From: an uncultured Pelagibacteraceae bacterium
GTDB taxonomy: Bacteria > Pseudomonadota > Alphaproteobacteria > Pelagibacterales > Pelagibacteraceae
Assembly: GCA_902632275.1 (NCBI GenBank)
Contig: CACPBW010000008.1
Coordinates: 1-33,468, forward strand
Direction: 5' to 3'
DNA length: 33,468 nucleotides
Below are positions 8,088 through 16,347 of this stretch, piece after piece. The notes below the pieces were generated by a model. The model saw nothing but the letters and a program-made list of their open reading frames with translations. It was not told where the DNA came from and did no database searches. How positions within the stretch are numbered: the stretch's first letter is position 1; every line of letters begins with the position of its first letter. A program made the position numbers and the translations under genes.

Positions 8088-9269
8088 TTAATTTAAAGCC
8101 TTTATACCAGGTAAATCTTTACCTTCAAGAAATTCTAAAAATGCTCCACCCGCGGTTGAAACAAAATTAAAATGTTTTGTTAAATTAAAACTATTTAAAG
8201 CTGCAACAGTGTCACCACCTCCAGCAACAGAATAAATTTCATTTTTTTTATTTTTTTCTGCAATTTTTCTTGCTATTTCTAAGCTACCTTTTTTAAAATT
8301 TTCATTTTCAAAGTAACCAGCTGGCCCATTCCATAAAACTGTTCTGCTTTCTTCTATAGTTTTATTAAGTATCTTTAATGTTTCTGGTCCAATATCAAGA
8401 ATTAAATCATCTTCCTGAACTTCACTTATTTTTTTTATATCTCCTTTACCATCTATTTTTTTACTTACAGAAACATCGACAGGAAAAATTATTTTGCAAT
8501 TTTGCTCTTTTGATAAATTAAAAATATCATCAATTATATGATCACAATTTTCCTCAAATATTGATTTTCCAATTTGAAATTTTTTATATTTTAAAATATT
8601 ATTAGCCATTCCCCCAACGAATATTAAATTATCAAATTTAGATATGAGGTTTTTTATTACATCTATCTTTGTAGATATTTTAGAACCACCAATAATACAT
8701 GTAATTGGTCTTGTTATATCTTTTGTTATCTTACTTAATGCTGTTATTTCTGACATTAATTGAATTCCAGCATAAGACGGCACAAATTTAGTAATGCTGA
8801 AAACTGAAGCATGTTTTCTATGAGAACAAGAAAATGCATCATTAACATACAAGTCGCCAAAACCAGCTAAAATTTTAGCAAATTCCTCATTGTTTTCCTC
8901 TTCCTCATTATAAAATCTTAAATTCTCAAGCATTAAAATACTCTCATTTTTGTAATCAAATAAATCTTTATCTTTGAAATTATTAATATTTGTTTTTATT
9001 AAATGAATGTTTTGATTCAATTTTTTTTTAAGGTACTCACAAATAGGCTCCATAGAAAGTTCTTTTATTACTTTACCCTTTGGCCTTCCCACGTGTGAAA
9101 GAATTAAAATTTTAGCTTTATTTTTAATTAAAAAACGTAAGGTTGGGATTATTTTGTCTATTCTATTTGTATCGGTTATTTTTTGTCTATTAAGAGGTAC
9201 ATTTAAATCTAATCTTAATATTATTTTTTTGCCATCAAGAGTTTTTGCAATACTTTCAACTGTTTTCAT
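8088..9269 (-). CDS. pgk: Phosphoglycerate kinase
   Basis: PGK transfers phosphate between 1,3-bisphosphoglycerate and ADP in lower glycolysis, or in reverse during gluconeogenesis. The 393-residue length fits. The N-terminal domain carries the substrate signature RLDLNVP (19-25), LSHVGRPKGK and LENLRFYNEEE. The C-terminal nucleotide domain has IGGSKISTKI, LWNGPAGYFE and VAGGGDTVAAL. The ATG overlaps the gap stop by 4 bases, and fba follows 4 bases after its stop, so gap, pgk and fba form a tight unit. Confidence 0.97.
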   Translation of the reverse strand: MKTVESIAKTLDGKKIILRLDLNVPLNRQKITDTNRIDKIIPTLRFLIKNKAKILILSHVGRPKGKVIKELSMEPICEYLKKKLNQNIHLIKTNINNFKDKDLFDYKNESILMLENLRFYNEEEENNEEFAKILAGFGDLYVNDAFSCSHRKHASVFSITKFVPSYAGIQLMSEITALSKITKDITRPITCIIGGSKISTKIDVIKNLISKFDNLIFVGGMANNILKYKKFQIGKSIFEENCDHIIDDIFNLSKEQNCKIIFPVDVSVSKKIDGKGDIKKISEVQEDDLILDIGPETLKILNKTIEESRTVLWNGPAGYFENENFKKGSLEIARKIAEKNKKNEIYSVAGGGDTVAALNSFNLTKHFNFVSTAGGAFLEFLEGKDLPGIKALN

Positions 9270-10276
9270 TTAGAGATTTTATGTAAATATTGTGCAATGT
9301 TGCACATCCTATTTGAAAATCCCCATTCGTTATCATACCAAGCTGAAATTTTACCCATATTTTTTCCTATAGTATTGGTTAGAGATGCATCAACAATTGC
9401 TGAATGCGAGTTATGGTTAAAATCAACTGATACTAATTTTTCTTTAGTAACACACAACACACCTTTTAAATAATTTTTTGAAGCTTTTTCAAAACTACTA
9501 TTTATTGCATTAATTGTTAGATTTTTTTTTGTGCAAAAAACCAATTCTACTAAAGAAACATTTGGTGTAGGAACCCTCATTGCAACGCCTTCCAGTTTTC
9601 CTTTTAGCAATGGAATAATTTCTCCAATCGCTTTTGATGCTCCAGTTGAGGTTGGAACTATAGATTGAGATGCTGATCTTGCCCTTCTAGGGTCCTTGTG
9701 AGAGTTGTCCAATATTCTTTGATCTGTTGTGAATGCATGAATTGTAGTCATAAAACCTTTTTCAATTAAAAAATTCTTGTTTAATATATCCAATACTGGA
9801 GCTAAACAATTTGTTGTGCATGAGGCTGCAGATATTATTTTATCGTTCTTTGTAATTGATTTTTCATTTACTCCAAAAACAATAGTTTTATCTGCATTTT
9901 TGCATGGAGCTGAAACAACTACTTTTTTTGCACCATTTTTTAAGTGAGCGTAAAGTTTATCTTTAGAATTAAACTTACCAGTACATTCTAAAACATAATC
10001 AACATCGTATTTTGACCAATTAATATCCTTTATGTTTGTTTCTTGAGAAAAGGATATTTTATGTTTTCCTATCTTTATAAATTTGTCATCAAACTGAATA
10101 TTTTCATTAAATTTTCCATGAACAGAGTCGTATTTAAGTAAATTTGAGCTTACTAGAGTATTTGACCTGTTATTTATGTGTTTAATTTTTATTTCCTTAA
10201 AGTTATTTTCAAATATAGTACGAATAATCATTCTTCCAATTCTTCCAAGTCCATTTATTCCAACTTTAATAGTCAT
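9266..10276 (-). CDS. gap: Glyceraldehyde-3-phosphate dehydrogenase (NADP-type cofactor residues)
   Basis: This tetrameric dehydrogenase interconverts glyceraldehyde-3-phosphate and 1,3-bisphosphoglycerate. The 336 residues include the Rossmann loop GINGLGRIGR (6-15), the catalytic SAASCTTNC with C153, H180 in the TTIHAFTTDQR stretch, and the C-terminal WYDNEWGFSNRM. Two positions that favour NAD+ in classical enzymes are changed: the acidic residue after beta-2 is asparagine (INNR, N36-R37, where NAD enzymes have IND), and the Leu-Pro pair in LD-LP-HKD is Asn-Ser (N191-S192). Similar changes occur in NADP-using plastid and gluconeogenic GAPDHs, so NADP(H) or dual use is inferred. It is flanked by tkt (5-base gap) and pgk (4-base overlap). 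Confidence 0.96.
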   Translation of the reverse strand: MTIKVGINGLGRIGRMIIRTIFENNFKEIKIKHINNRSNTLVSSNLLKYDSVHGKFNENIQFDDKFIKIGKHKISFSQETNIKDINWSKYDVDYVLECTGKFNSKDKLYAHLKNGAKKVVVSAPCKNADKTIVFGVNEKSITKNDKIISAASCTTNCLAPVLDILNKNFLIEKGFMTTIHAFTTDQRILDNSHKDPRRARSASQSIVPTSTGASKAIGEIIPLLKGKLEGVAMRVPTPNVSLVELVFCTKKNLTINAINSSFEKASKNYLKGVLCVTKEKLVSVDFNHNSHSAIVDASLTNTIGKNMGKISAWYDNEWGFSNRMCNIAQYLHKISK

Positions 10277-10281
10277 AAATT

Positions 10282-12243
10282 TTAATTTTTATTAATAATG
10301 TTTTTCGTTTTATTTGATATTTCAATTGCTGTTAATTTAAAATCCTTAAAAATATCTTTGTAAGGAGCACTTTTCCCAAAATTTTCCACTCCAAAAGATA
10401 TTCCATTATCTCCAATAAATTTTGACCAAGTATCTGATCTACCTGCTTCAATAGATATTTTATAATTAGTTTCTTTCAATATTTTATTTTTATAATTCTC
10501 TTGTTGTTTAAAAAATATTTCTTGGCACGGTACCGAAATAACTTTGGAATAGATGTTTAGTGTGGCTAATTTATGACTTACTTCTATTGCTAAATTTACT
10601 TCCGAACCACTTGCAAATATGGTCAAATCAATTTTTTCGTTTGATCTGTAAACTTCATAAGCTCCTAGGGAACATTTATTTTCATTTTCATAAGATTTTC
10701 TTACTTGAGATAAATTTTGCCTACTTAAAGCTAAAATACTAGGAGTATCTGAATTCTTCAATGCTAATTCCCAGCATTCAATGGTTTCCGTAGTATCTGC
10801 GGGCCGAAAAACATTCAGATTTGGTATCGATCTTAATCCAGATAATTGTTCTACAGGCTGGTGTGTTGGACCATCTTCTCCAAGTCCAATTGAATCATGA
10901 GTCATAACATAAACCACATTCAGTTTCATGAGTGCTGAAAGTCTTATTGCTGGTTTACAATAATCACTGAAAATTAAAAAAGTTCCTCCGTAGGGAATAA
11001 ATTTACTGTGTAAGGATAAGCCATTCATAATACCACACATAGCATGCTCTCTTACTCCATAATGAATATAATTTCCCTCAAAATTATATCTGCTAATTAT
11101 TTTATGATTTTTGGTTTTGGTATTATTTGACCCCGCAAGATCAGCGGATCCACCAATTATCATATTTTTCTTTTCATTTAATGCAGTAAGAATTTTTTCT
11201 GAAGATTTCCTCGTTGCTAATGTTTCTAAATTTTTAATTGCGTTTTGTTTTTCTTTTTTAAAAATATCAGAAAAATTTTTTGAAAAAGTTTTCTCTATTC
11301 CACTCTTTTTTTTATTATAAAATTTTTTCCATTTCTCCTCTTTTATTTGACCTTTTTTTCCAATTTTTCTCCATTCTTCCATGATATTTTTAGGAATTAC
11401 GAAAGGCTCATGTATCCATTTTAATTTTTTTCTGACCAACCTAACTTCATTTTCACCGAGCGGGCTACCGTGTGCTTTTTCACTTCCAGATTTATTAGGT
11501 GAACCAAATCCAATTTTTGTTTTACAAGATATTACAGTTGGTTTTTTCGCTGTTTGAACTTTTTTTAATGCATTAAATATTTTTTTTTCATTATGGCCGT
11601 CAATTTCAATGTAATCCCACCCATAAGAATTGAATCTTTTTTTATAATTATCAGAAACAGCTAAACTTGTTGGTCCATCGATTGAAATGGAATTATTATC
11701 AAATAACATTATTAAGTTTTTTAGACGCAAATGACCTGCAAGACTTAATGCTTCATGACTAATTCCTTCCATAAGGCATCCATCACCTGCCAATACATAA
11801 GTTTTATGATTAAATATTTTTTTTCCAAATCTTCCTCTTAATATTTCCTCTCCAACAGCAAATCCCACAGCGTTGGCAATTCCTTGACCCAAAGGTCCTG
11901 TAGTTGTTTCAATACCAGTCCCAGGATGAAACTCCGGATGACCAGCACAAATAGAGTTTAGCTGTCTAAAATTTTTAATATCTTTGAGACTAACACTTGA
12001 ATATCCAGTGAGATGTAAAAGAGAATAAAGCAACATTGATCCATGTCCAGCTGAAAGAACGAATCTGTCTCTATTTATCCAGTCTGGATTTCTTGGATTA
12101 AAATTTAGAAAATTTTTAAAAAGCACAGTTGCAACATCTGCCATACCCATTGGCATTCCGGGATGACCAGAATTTGCTTTTTCTACTGCGTCAATAGACA
12201 AAAATCTTACTGCATTAGACAAATCTTTATGTAGTTTGCTCAA
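10282..12243 (-). CDS. tkt: Transketolase
   Basis: Transketolase moves two-carbon units between sugar phosphates in the non-oxidative pentose phosphate pathway, using thiamine diphosphate. The 653-residue length is normal. The N-terminal part has NSGHPGMPMGMAD, AGHGSMLLYSLLHLTGY and the ThDP/Mg motif GDGCLMEGISHEALSLAGH. The middle domain has GGSADLAGSN and GLGEDGPTHQPVEQL. The C-terminal domain carries ASGSEVNLA. The start is TTG at 12243, giving the family-typical opening with NAVRFLSIDAV soon after it; a weak AGGA lies upstream. It is the first gene of the leftward operon tkt-gap-pgk-fba-thiE-efp-suhB. The enzyme needs thiamine diphosphate, whose synthesis uses thiE in the same operon. Confidence 0.97.
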   Translation of the reverse strand: MSKLHKDLSNAVRFLSIDAVEKANSGHPGMPMGMADVATVLFKNFLNFNPRNPDWINRDRFVLSAGHGSMLLYSLLHLTGYSSVSLKDIKNFRQLNSICAGHPEFHPGTGIETTTGPLGQGIANAVGFAVGEEILRGRFGKKIFNHKTYVLAGDGCLMEGISHEALSLAGHLRLKNLIMLFDNNSISIDGPTSLAVSDNYKKRFNSYGWDYIEIDGHNEKKIFNALKKVQTAKKPTVISCKTKIGFGSPNKSGSEKAHGSPLGENEVRLVRKKLKWIHEPFVIPKNIMEEWRKIGKKGQIKEEKWKKFYNKKKSGIEKTFSKNFSDIFKKEKQNAIKNLETLATRKSSEKILTALNEKKNMIIGGSADLAGSNNTKTKNHKIISRYNFEGNYIHYGVREHAMCGIMNGLSLHSKFIPYGGTFLIFSDYCKPAIRLSALMKLNVVYVMTHDSIGLGEDGPTHQPVEQLSGLRSIPNLNVFRPADTTETIECWELALKNSDTPSILALSRQNLSQVRKSYENENKCSLGAYEVYRSNEKIDLTIFASGSEVNLAIEVSHKLATLNIYSKVISVPCQEIFFKQQENYKNKILKETNYKISIEAGRSDTWSKFIGDNGISFGVENFGKSAPYKDIFKDFKLTAIEISNKTKNIINKN

Positions 12244-12280
12244 TTACTATCCTATCTAGACTAAGAAGATTCTATTTAAT

Positions 12281-12286
12281 ATTATA
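12281..12286 (-). promoter_or_regulatory. Candidate -10 element for the tkt operon
   Basis: A perfect TATAAT on the minus strand lies 38 bases before the tkt start, in the 54-base divergent gap between tkt and the coiled-coil gene. No good -35 box is found at 16-18 bases; the closest is CTGAAA at a long spacing. The long operon downstream needs a promoter about here, which is the main support. Confidence 0.4.
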
Positions 12287-12297
12287 CTAATATATAT

Positions 12298-12612
12298 ATG
12301 AAAACTTTCAGTGAAAAAGAAAAAAAATTAAACACGTCACTTCAAAAGTTAAAGGATTTAAATTTAATAAATCCTTTCCAAAACAAACAAACTAAGTATT
12401 TGGAAGAGCAAAAAAATCAATTAGAAATTGAAAAGAACCAACTTGAAACTAAGTATAAATCATTAATGGAGAACTATCAGAAATTGAAAGATCGACTTAA
12501 AAGGAATGATTTAATACAAAAAAATAAGGAAACGATTTTCAATGAAAAAATAGATGAATTAAATCAAGAAACAGATATTTTAATGGAAGAAATAGAAAAA
12601 TGGCAAACGTAA
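12298..12612 (+). CDS. Coiled-coil protein upstream of zapA (DUF4164-like)
   Basis: This 104-residue hydrophilic protein has no membrane segment and no recognisable catalytic motif. Heptad-like Leu/Ile spacing and dense Lys/Glu/Gln/Asn content from about residue 35 to the end indicate a long coiled coil, while residues 1-30 are less regular. Alphaproteobacteria commonly carry a short coiled-coil protein (DUF4164) between tkt and zapA, and this gene holds that position, overlapping zapA by 13 bases. A structural role near the Z-ring is a guess from context. The ATG has no clear Shine-Dalgarno sequence; a TATACT at 12283-12288 would put the RNA start only a few bases upstream. Confidence 0.6.
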   Translation: MKTFSEKEKKLNTSLQKLKDLNLINPFQNKQTKYLEEQKNQLEIEKNQLETKYKSLMENYQKLKDRLKRNDLIQKNKETIFNEKIDELNQETDILMEEIEKWQT

Positions 12613-13046
12613 ATATAAAATTTAACGGCAAAGAATTTTTGTTATCTTGTGATGACGGACAAGAAGATCATTTAGAAGAACTTTCCATTCATTTAAATAA
12701 AAAATTTGAAAACTTGAAAAATGATCTAGGGAATATTGGTGAAAACAAACTTCTTCTGATCACTTCAATAAAGATTATGGATGAATATTTTGAAACTAAA
12801 AAAAAAATTGATGAAAAAAAAAACGAGCTTAAAAAGTTAAAAGAAAAATTTTTAGAAATAAAAAAACTTGTGTACGCTTACAAAGATGACAAAGAAGAAG
12901 AAATAAAAAGTCTATTAAATAATCATCAAGAACTTAAATCTGAAATAGATAAAACAAAATTGGATTATGAAAAAATTTTAGACGAAGCAACTTCAGAAAT
13001 TGATAAGTTTATAGCAAAAGTTAATCAAGATAATTCAATTCAATAA
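12600..13046 (+). CDS. zapA: Cell division protein ZapA
   Basis: ZapA binds FtsZ filaments and promotes Z-ring bundling at midcell. The 148-residue protein starts with the ZapA globular pattern (NVNIKFNGKEFLLSCDDGQE, then a helix with LSIHLNKKFENLK), followed by LLLITSIKIMDEYFE, the typical short hydrophobic helix, and then a long coiled coil from about residue 65 to 140. The coiled-coil tail is longer than in E. coli ZapA. Context fits: a coiled-coil gene upstream, and fau starting 3 bases after the stop as in many proteobacteria. The 6S RNA gene often found between zapA and fau cannot fit in that 3-base gap. Confidence 0.85.
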   Translation: MANVNIKFNGKEFLLSCDDGQEDHLEELSIHLNKKFENLKNDLGNIGENKLLLITSIKIMDEYFETKKKIDEKKNELKKLKEKFLEIKKLVYAYKDDKEEEIKSLLNNHQELKSEIDKTKLDYEKILDEATSEIDKFIAKVNQDNSIQ

Positions 13047-13049
13047 TCT

Positions 13050-13592
13050 GTGTTGAAAAATCATATTAGAAAAAAAATAATAAAAATAAGAGAGATACAA
13101 AATAAAAATAATTTACAAGTCAAAACAAAATTTTTCAAAGAAATTTTAAAAAAAAAAAAGGTACAAAATAAAATAGTTGGTGGTTATTTTCCTATTAATT
13201 TTGAAGCAGATACTCATCAATCTATGAAAATTTTTAAGCAAAAAGGTTTTAAAATAAGTTTGCCTGTTATTAGTTCAAAATTTGATATGAATTTTTATTT
13301 TTGGAATTTTAATGATCCTCTGCATATAAATAGATACGGTATACCAGAGCCAAAATCAAAAATAAAAGTAATTCCAAGTATTTTACTAATTCCAATGGTA
13401 GCCTTCGATAAAAAATTAAATCGATTAGGATATGGGGGAGGTTATTATGATAGATTTTTAAAGAAATATGAAAAAAAAAATATCATCAAAATTGGTTTAG
13501 CAATTTCTTGCCAAGAAGTAAAAAAAATTCCATTAGATTGTTTCGATAAAAAGATGGACTTTGTATTGACAGAAAAAAAACTTTATAAATGA
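13050..13592 (+). CDS. fau: 5-formyltetrahydrofolate cyclo-ligase
   Basis: This ATP-dependent enzyme converts 5-formyl-THF to 5,10-methenyl-THF, recycling an inhibitory folate by-product in the cytoplasm. The 180-residue protein opens with a basic helix (KNHIRKKIIKIR), has GGYFPINFEADT in the substrate region, and shows the family signature FDKKLNRLGYGGGYYDRFL near residues 119-137. The start is GTG at 13050, with an immediately following TTG as an alternative. The gene is also called ygfA. Its stop overlaps ymdB by 4 bases (ATGA). Confidence 0.93.
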   Translation: MLKNHIRKKIIKIREIQNKNNLQVKTKFFKEILKKKKVQNKIVGGYFPINFEADTHQSMKIFKQKGFKISLPVISSKFDMNFYFWNFNDPLHINRYGIPEPKSKIKVIPSILLIPMVAFDKKLNRLGYGGGYYDRFLKKYEKKNIIKIGLAISCQEVKKIPLDCFDKKMDFVLTEKKLYK

Positions 13593-14395
13593 GAGTATTA
13601 TTTTTAGGTGATATAGTCGGTAACTCAGGTAGGTATGCTATAGAGCAAAATTTAAAAGATCAAATTGTTAAAAACGATATATCATTTGTAATTGCAAATG
13701 GTGAAAATGCAGCCTTTGAAGGTGTTGGTATCACGAAAAGTATTTCTGAGAAGCTCTTTAATTCTGGAGTTGATGTAATTACCACAGGTAATCATGTATG
13801 GGACCAAAAAGAAACAGCGGACTACATCAATAAAGAGAATAGATTATTAAGACCATTAAATTTAATTAAACCTTCTCCTGGAAATGGTTTCGAAGTTTAC
13901 ATCTCTAAAAATGGTTTTAAAGTTGGAGTGTTAAACCTTATGGGAAACGTTTTTATGAAAAAATGTGACGACGTATTTAATGTTGCAAAAGAATTTTTGT
14001 TAAAAAAAAAATTGAAAAAAGATTACGATTTCTTATTTGTTGATTTCCATGGGGAAATAACAAGTGAAAAAACAGCAATGGGCCACTTCTTCGATGGCAA
14101 AGCAACATTGGTTGTTGGAACGCACACACATATACCAACTAACGACGCTAGAATACTAAATTCTGGAACTGCCTATCAAACAGATGCTGGAATGTGCGGT
14201 GACTATAATTCTGTAATTGGAATGAACAAAGAAAATTCTCTAAAAAGATTTTTTAAAAAAGAGTCAAAAAAACATTTTCCAGCAGAAGGTATAGCCAGTT
14301 TGTCAGGTGTTATTGTTGATTGTGATAAGGAAACAGGTTTAGCTAAAAATGTAGAAAGTTTTATTTATGGAGGTGATTTAAAAAATACTCATTAA
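13589..14395 (+). CDS. ymdB: YmdB-family metallophosphoesterase (TIGR00282)
   Basis: This is a dimetal calcineurin-like phosphoesterase. The Bacillus YmdB homologue hydrolyses cyclic nucleotides (2',3'- and 3',5'-cAMP) and influences cell-fate decisions, but the role in Proteobacteria is not settled. The 268 residues carry the metal-ligand blocks in order: LFLGDIVGNSG (D8), ANGENAAFEGVGIT, TTGNHVWD (N67, H68), FVDFHGEITSEK, and GTHTHIPTNDARIL with GTAYQTDAGMCG. No signal peptide is present, so it acts in the cytoplasm. It overlaps fau by 4 bases and precedes yebC by 5 bases, a common alphaproteobacterial order. Confidence 0.9.
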   Translation: MRVLFLGDIVGNSGRYAIEQNLKDQIVKNDISFVIANGENAAFEGVGITKSISEKLFNSGVDVITTGNHVWDQKETADYINKENRLLRPLNLIKPSPGNGFEVYISKNGFKVGVLNLMGNVFMKKCDDVFNVAKEFLLKKKLKKDYDFLFVDFHGEITSEKTAMGHFFDGKATLVVGTHTHIPTNDARILNSGTAYQTDAGMCGDYNSVIGMNKENSLKRFFKKESKKHFPAEGIASLSGVIVDCDKETGLAKNVESFIYGGDLKNTH

Positions 14396-14400
14396 ATAAC

Positions 14401-15126
14401 ATGGCAGGACATTCACATTGGGCAGGAATTAAACATAAAAAAGGAAGAGCAGACAAACAAAGATCTAAAATTTTTTCTAAACTCTCAAAAGAAATTACAG
14501 TAGCAGCAAAGTTAGGTGATAAAGATCCTGATATGAACCCCAGGTTAAGATCAGCAATTCAAGCAGCTAGAGCTGCCAACATGCCAAAGGATAATATAGA
14601 GAGAGCAATAGATAAATCTTCGGGAAATTTGGGTTCGATTTTAGAAAATATCCGATATGAGGGATTTGGTCCTGAAAAAATAGCAGTTATTGTTGAAGCT
14701 CTCACTGATAATAAAAACAGAACAGCCTCTCAACTAAGAACCATTTTTAATAAGAATGGAGGTAATCTTGGATCGAGTGGATCGGCATCACACAATTTTA
14801 ATCAGGTAGGAGTAATTAGGATAGATAAAAGCGAGATTCAGGATGAGAGAGTTTTAGAATTAGCAATAGAAGCTGGAGCAACAGAGTGTTTTAGTTATGA
14901 AGATTTTCACGAAATTCATTGTAACAAAAAGAGTATTTATAGTGTAAAAAAAAAAATAGAGGAAAGCATAGAAAATTTTATTTCAACTGAAATTGAATGG
15001 ATACCAAATAATAAAGTTGTGGTAAGTAAAAATAATTTGGAGTTAGCTAAAAGTTTTTTAGAGGATCTTGATAATAACGATGATGTGCAAAATATTTATA
15101 CAAACTTAAACTTGGAGAACAGATAA
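14401..15126 (+). CDS. yebC: YebC/PmpR family regulator (TACO1-like)
   Basis: This is a conserved cytoplasmic protein described as a transcriptional regulator (PmpR) and, in more recent work and in mitochondria (TACO1), as a translation factor for difficult peptide stretches. The 241 residues start with the invariant GHSHWAGIKHKKGRADKQR and continue with SKEITVAAKLGDKDP, RAANMPKDNIERAIDK and the YEGFGP segment. The middle has EALTDNKNRTASQLR and the C-terminal half the usual two alpha/beta domains. Its last base is shared with the next gene (TAATG). In alphaproteobacteria yebC is normally followed by ruvC, ruvA and ruvB; here only a RuvC-like gene follows. Confidence 0.95.
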   Translation: MAGHSHWAGIKHKKGRADKQRSKIFSKLSKEITVAAKLGDKDPDMNPRLRSAIQAARAANMPKDNIERAIDKSSGNLGSILENIRYEGFGPEKIAVIVEALTDNKNRTASQLRTIFNKNGGNLGSSGSASHNFNQVGVIRIDKSEIQDERVLELAIEAGATECFSYEDFHEIHCNKKSIYSVKKKIEESIENFISTEIEWIPNNKVVVSKNNLELAKSFLEDLDNNDDVQNIYTNLNLENR

Positions 15127-15617
15127 TGTTGATAATAGGAATTGACCCAGGAATTTCAGGAGCTCTTTGCTTTATGGAAGAGGGTAAAATTATAGATGTT
15201 ATTGATATGCCGAGTATGGCTGATGGAAAAAAAAATAAAAAGCAAGTAAATGGATCTCAAGTTTTTAATGAAATTTCTAGACATTTAAAAGATAATAAAC
15301 CTGAGAATGTCAAAGTTATTATAGAACATGTAACAGCAATGCCAGGCCAAGGTGTTACCAGCATGTTTAATTTTGGTCAATCATTTGGTATTCTAAAAGG
15401 GGTATGTTCAGCAATGAATTTATCTATGCATTTTGTTAGACCAGCAAAGTGGAAAAAACACTTTAATTTGATAAATGCATCAAAAGACGCAAGTAGAACA
15501 AAGGCAATTGAAATTTTTCCATATTTTTCAATAAATTTGTCAAAAAAAAAAGATGCAAACAAAGCTGACGCAATACTAATTGCAAGCTATTTTGAAGAAA
15601 CTTTTATTAAAAATTAA
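15126..15617 (+). CDS. RuvC-like Holliday junction resolvase, phage-type
   Basis: This is an RNase H-fold nuclease candidate of 163 residues, probably a cytoplasmic structure-specific endonuclease. Acidic positions expected of the fold are visible: D7 in IGIDPGISGAL, E67 in VIIEHV, and D143/D148 in KKDANKADAILIASY. The body differs from canonical RuvC. It carries the IDMPS strand and the AMPGQGVTSMFNFGQSFG block, followed by a PAKWKKHF segment, a pattern I recall from RuvC-like proteins of phages and prophages; E. coli-type RuvC has a FMAKNADSALKLGQARG region there. It occupies the ruvC slot after yebC, but ruvA, ruvB and ybgC are missing and tolQ follows after 54 bases. Function as the cell's resolvase is inferred. 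Confidence 0.8.
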   Translation: MLIIGIDPGISGALCFMEEGKIIDVIDMPSMADGKKNKKQVNGSQVFNEISRHLKDNKPENVKVIIEHVTAMPGQGVTSMFNFGQSFGILKGVCSAMNLSMHFVRPAKWKKHFNLINASKDASRTKAIEIFPYFSINLSKKKDANKADAILIASYFEETFIKN

Positions 15618-15671
15618 GCGTTTTTTAGTATTAGACAAATTGATGACACAATTAAGTGTGAAAGATTTTTA

Positions 15672-16346
15672 ATGGAAGCTGATATATCTTCACAAGCAGT
15701 TGGTTTAGCGACTAATACAGACTTTTCATTGGTGCAGTTATTTTTAAGAGCTGATATTATTGTAAAATCTGTAATGATACTATTGATTGCATGCTCTATT
15801 TACTCATGGGCAATAATAATTGAAAAAATAAGATTATTTAAAAAAATAAATATCTCTACTGAAGAATTCCAAGATAAATTTTGGAAATCAAAATCAGCTG
15901 AAACATTTTATAACAATATTCCAAAAAACATAGACGATCCTTTAGCGCAAATTTTCAGAGCATCAATGGAGTCCGCATTAAAAACAAGATCCAAATCACA
16001 ACTTAATGAAAGACTTTCAAATATGCTTCAGATAAATATTGAAAAGCAAATGGAGAAAATTGAAAAAAGTTATACTTTTCTCGCTACAGTGGGCTCTACG
16101 GCTCCATTCATTGGATTATTTGGGACAGTCTGGGGTATTATGAATTCTTTTCAATCTATTGCTATTTCAAGAAATACAAGTCTAGCAATTGTTGCACCAG
16201 GTATCGCTGAAGCATTATTTGCAACAGCGTTAGGTCTTTTAGCTGCAATACCTGCTGTAGTTGCTTACAATAAATTTAGCAATGACTCTAAGAAATATCT
16301 ACAAAAATTAGAAAACTTCTCAAAAAGATTTTTATCAATTATTTAA
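15672..16346 (+). CDS. tolQ: Tol-Pal system proton channel subunit TolQ
   Basis: TolQ forms the inner-membrane proton channel with TolR that energises TolA for outer-membrane constriction at division. The 224-residue protein has a first membrane segment at about residues 30-50 (SVMILLIACSIYSWAIIIEK), a cytoplasmic loop, and two more segments at about 137-160 and 172-195 with FLATVGSTAPFIGLFGTVWG and APGIAEALFATALGLLAAIPA, the MotA/TolQ/ExbB signature. The tol genes after it identify it as TolQ rather than ExbB. The ATG at 15672 follows a 54-base gap from the nuclease gene. Confidence 0.96.
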   Translation: MEADISSQAVGLATNTDFSLVQLFLRADIIVKSVMILLIACSIYSWAIIIEKIRLFKKINISTEEFQDKFWKSKSAETFYNNIPKNIDDPLAQIFRASMESALKTRSKSQLNERLSNMLQINIEKQMEKIEKSYTFLATVGSTAPFIGLFGTVWGIMNSFQSIAISRNTSLAIVAPGIAEALFATALGLLAAIPAVVAYNKFSNDSKKYLQKLENFSKRFLSII

Positions 16347-16347
16347 A

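Noticed and set aside
13044..13052. 6S RNA gene between zapA and fau, as in many proteobacteria
   Set aside because: Only 3 bases separate the two genes, so there is no room; 6S RNA must lie elsewhere if present.
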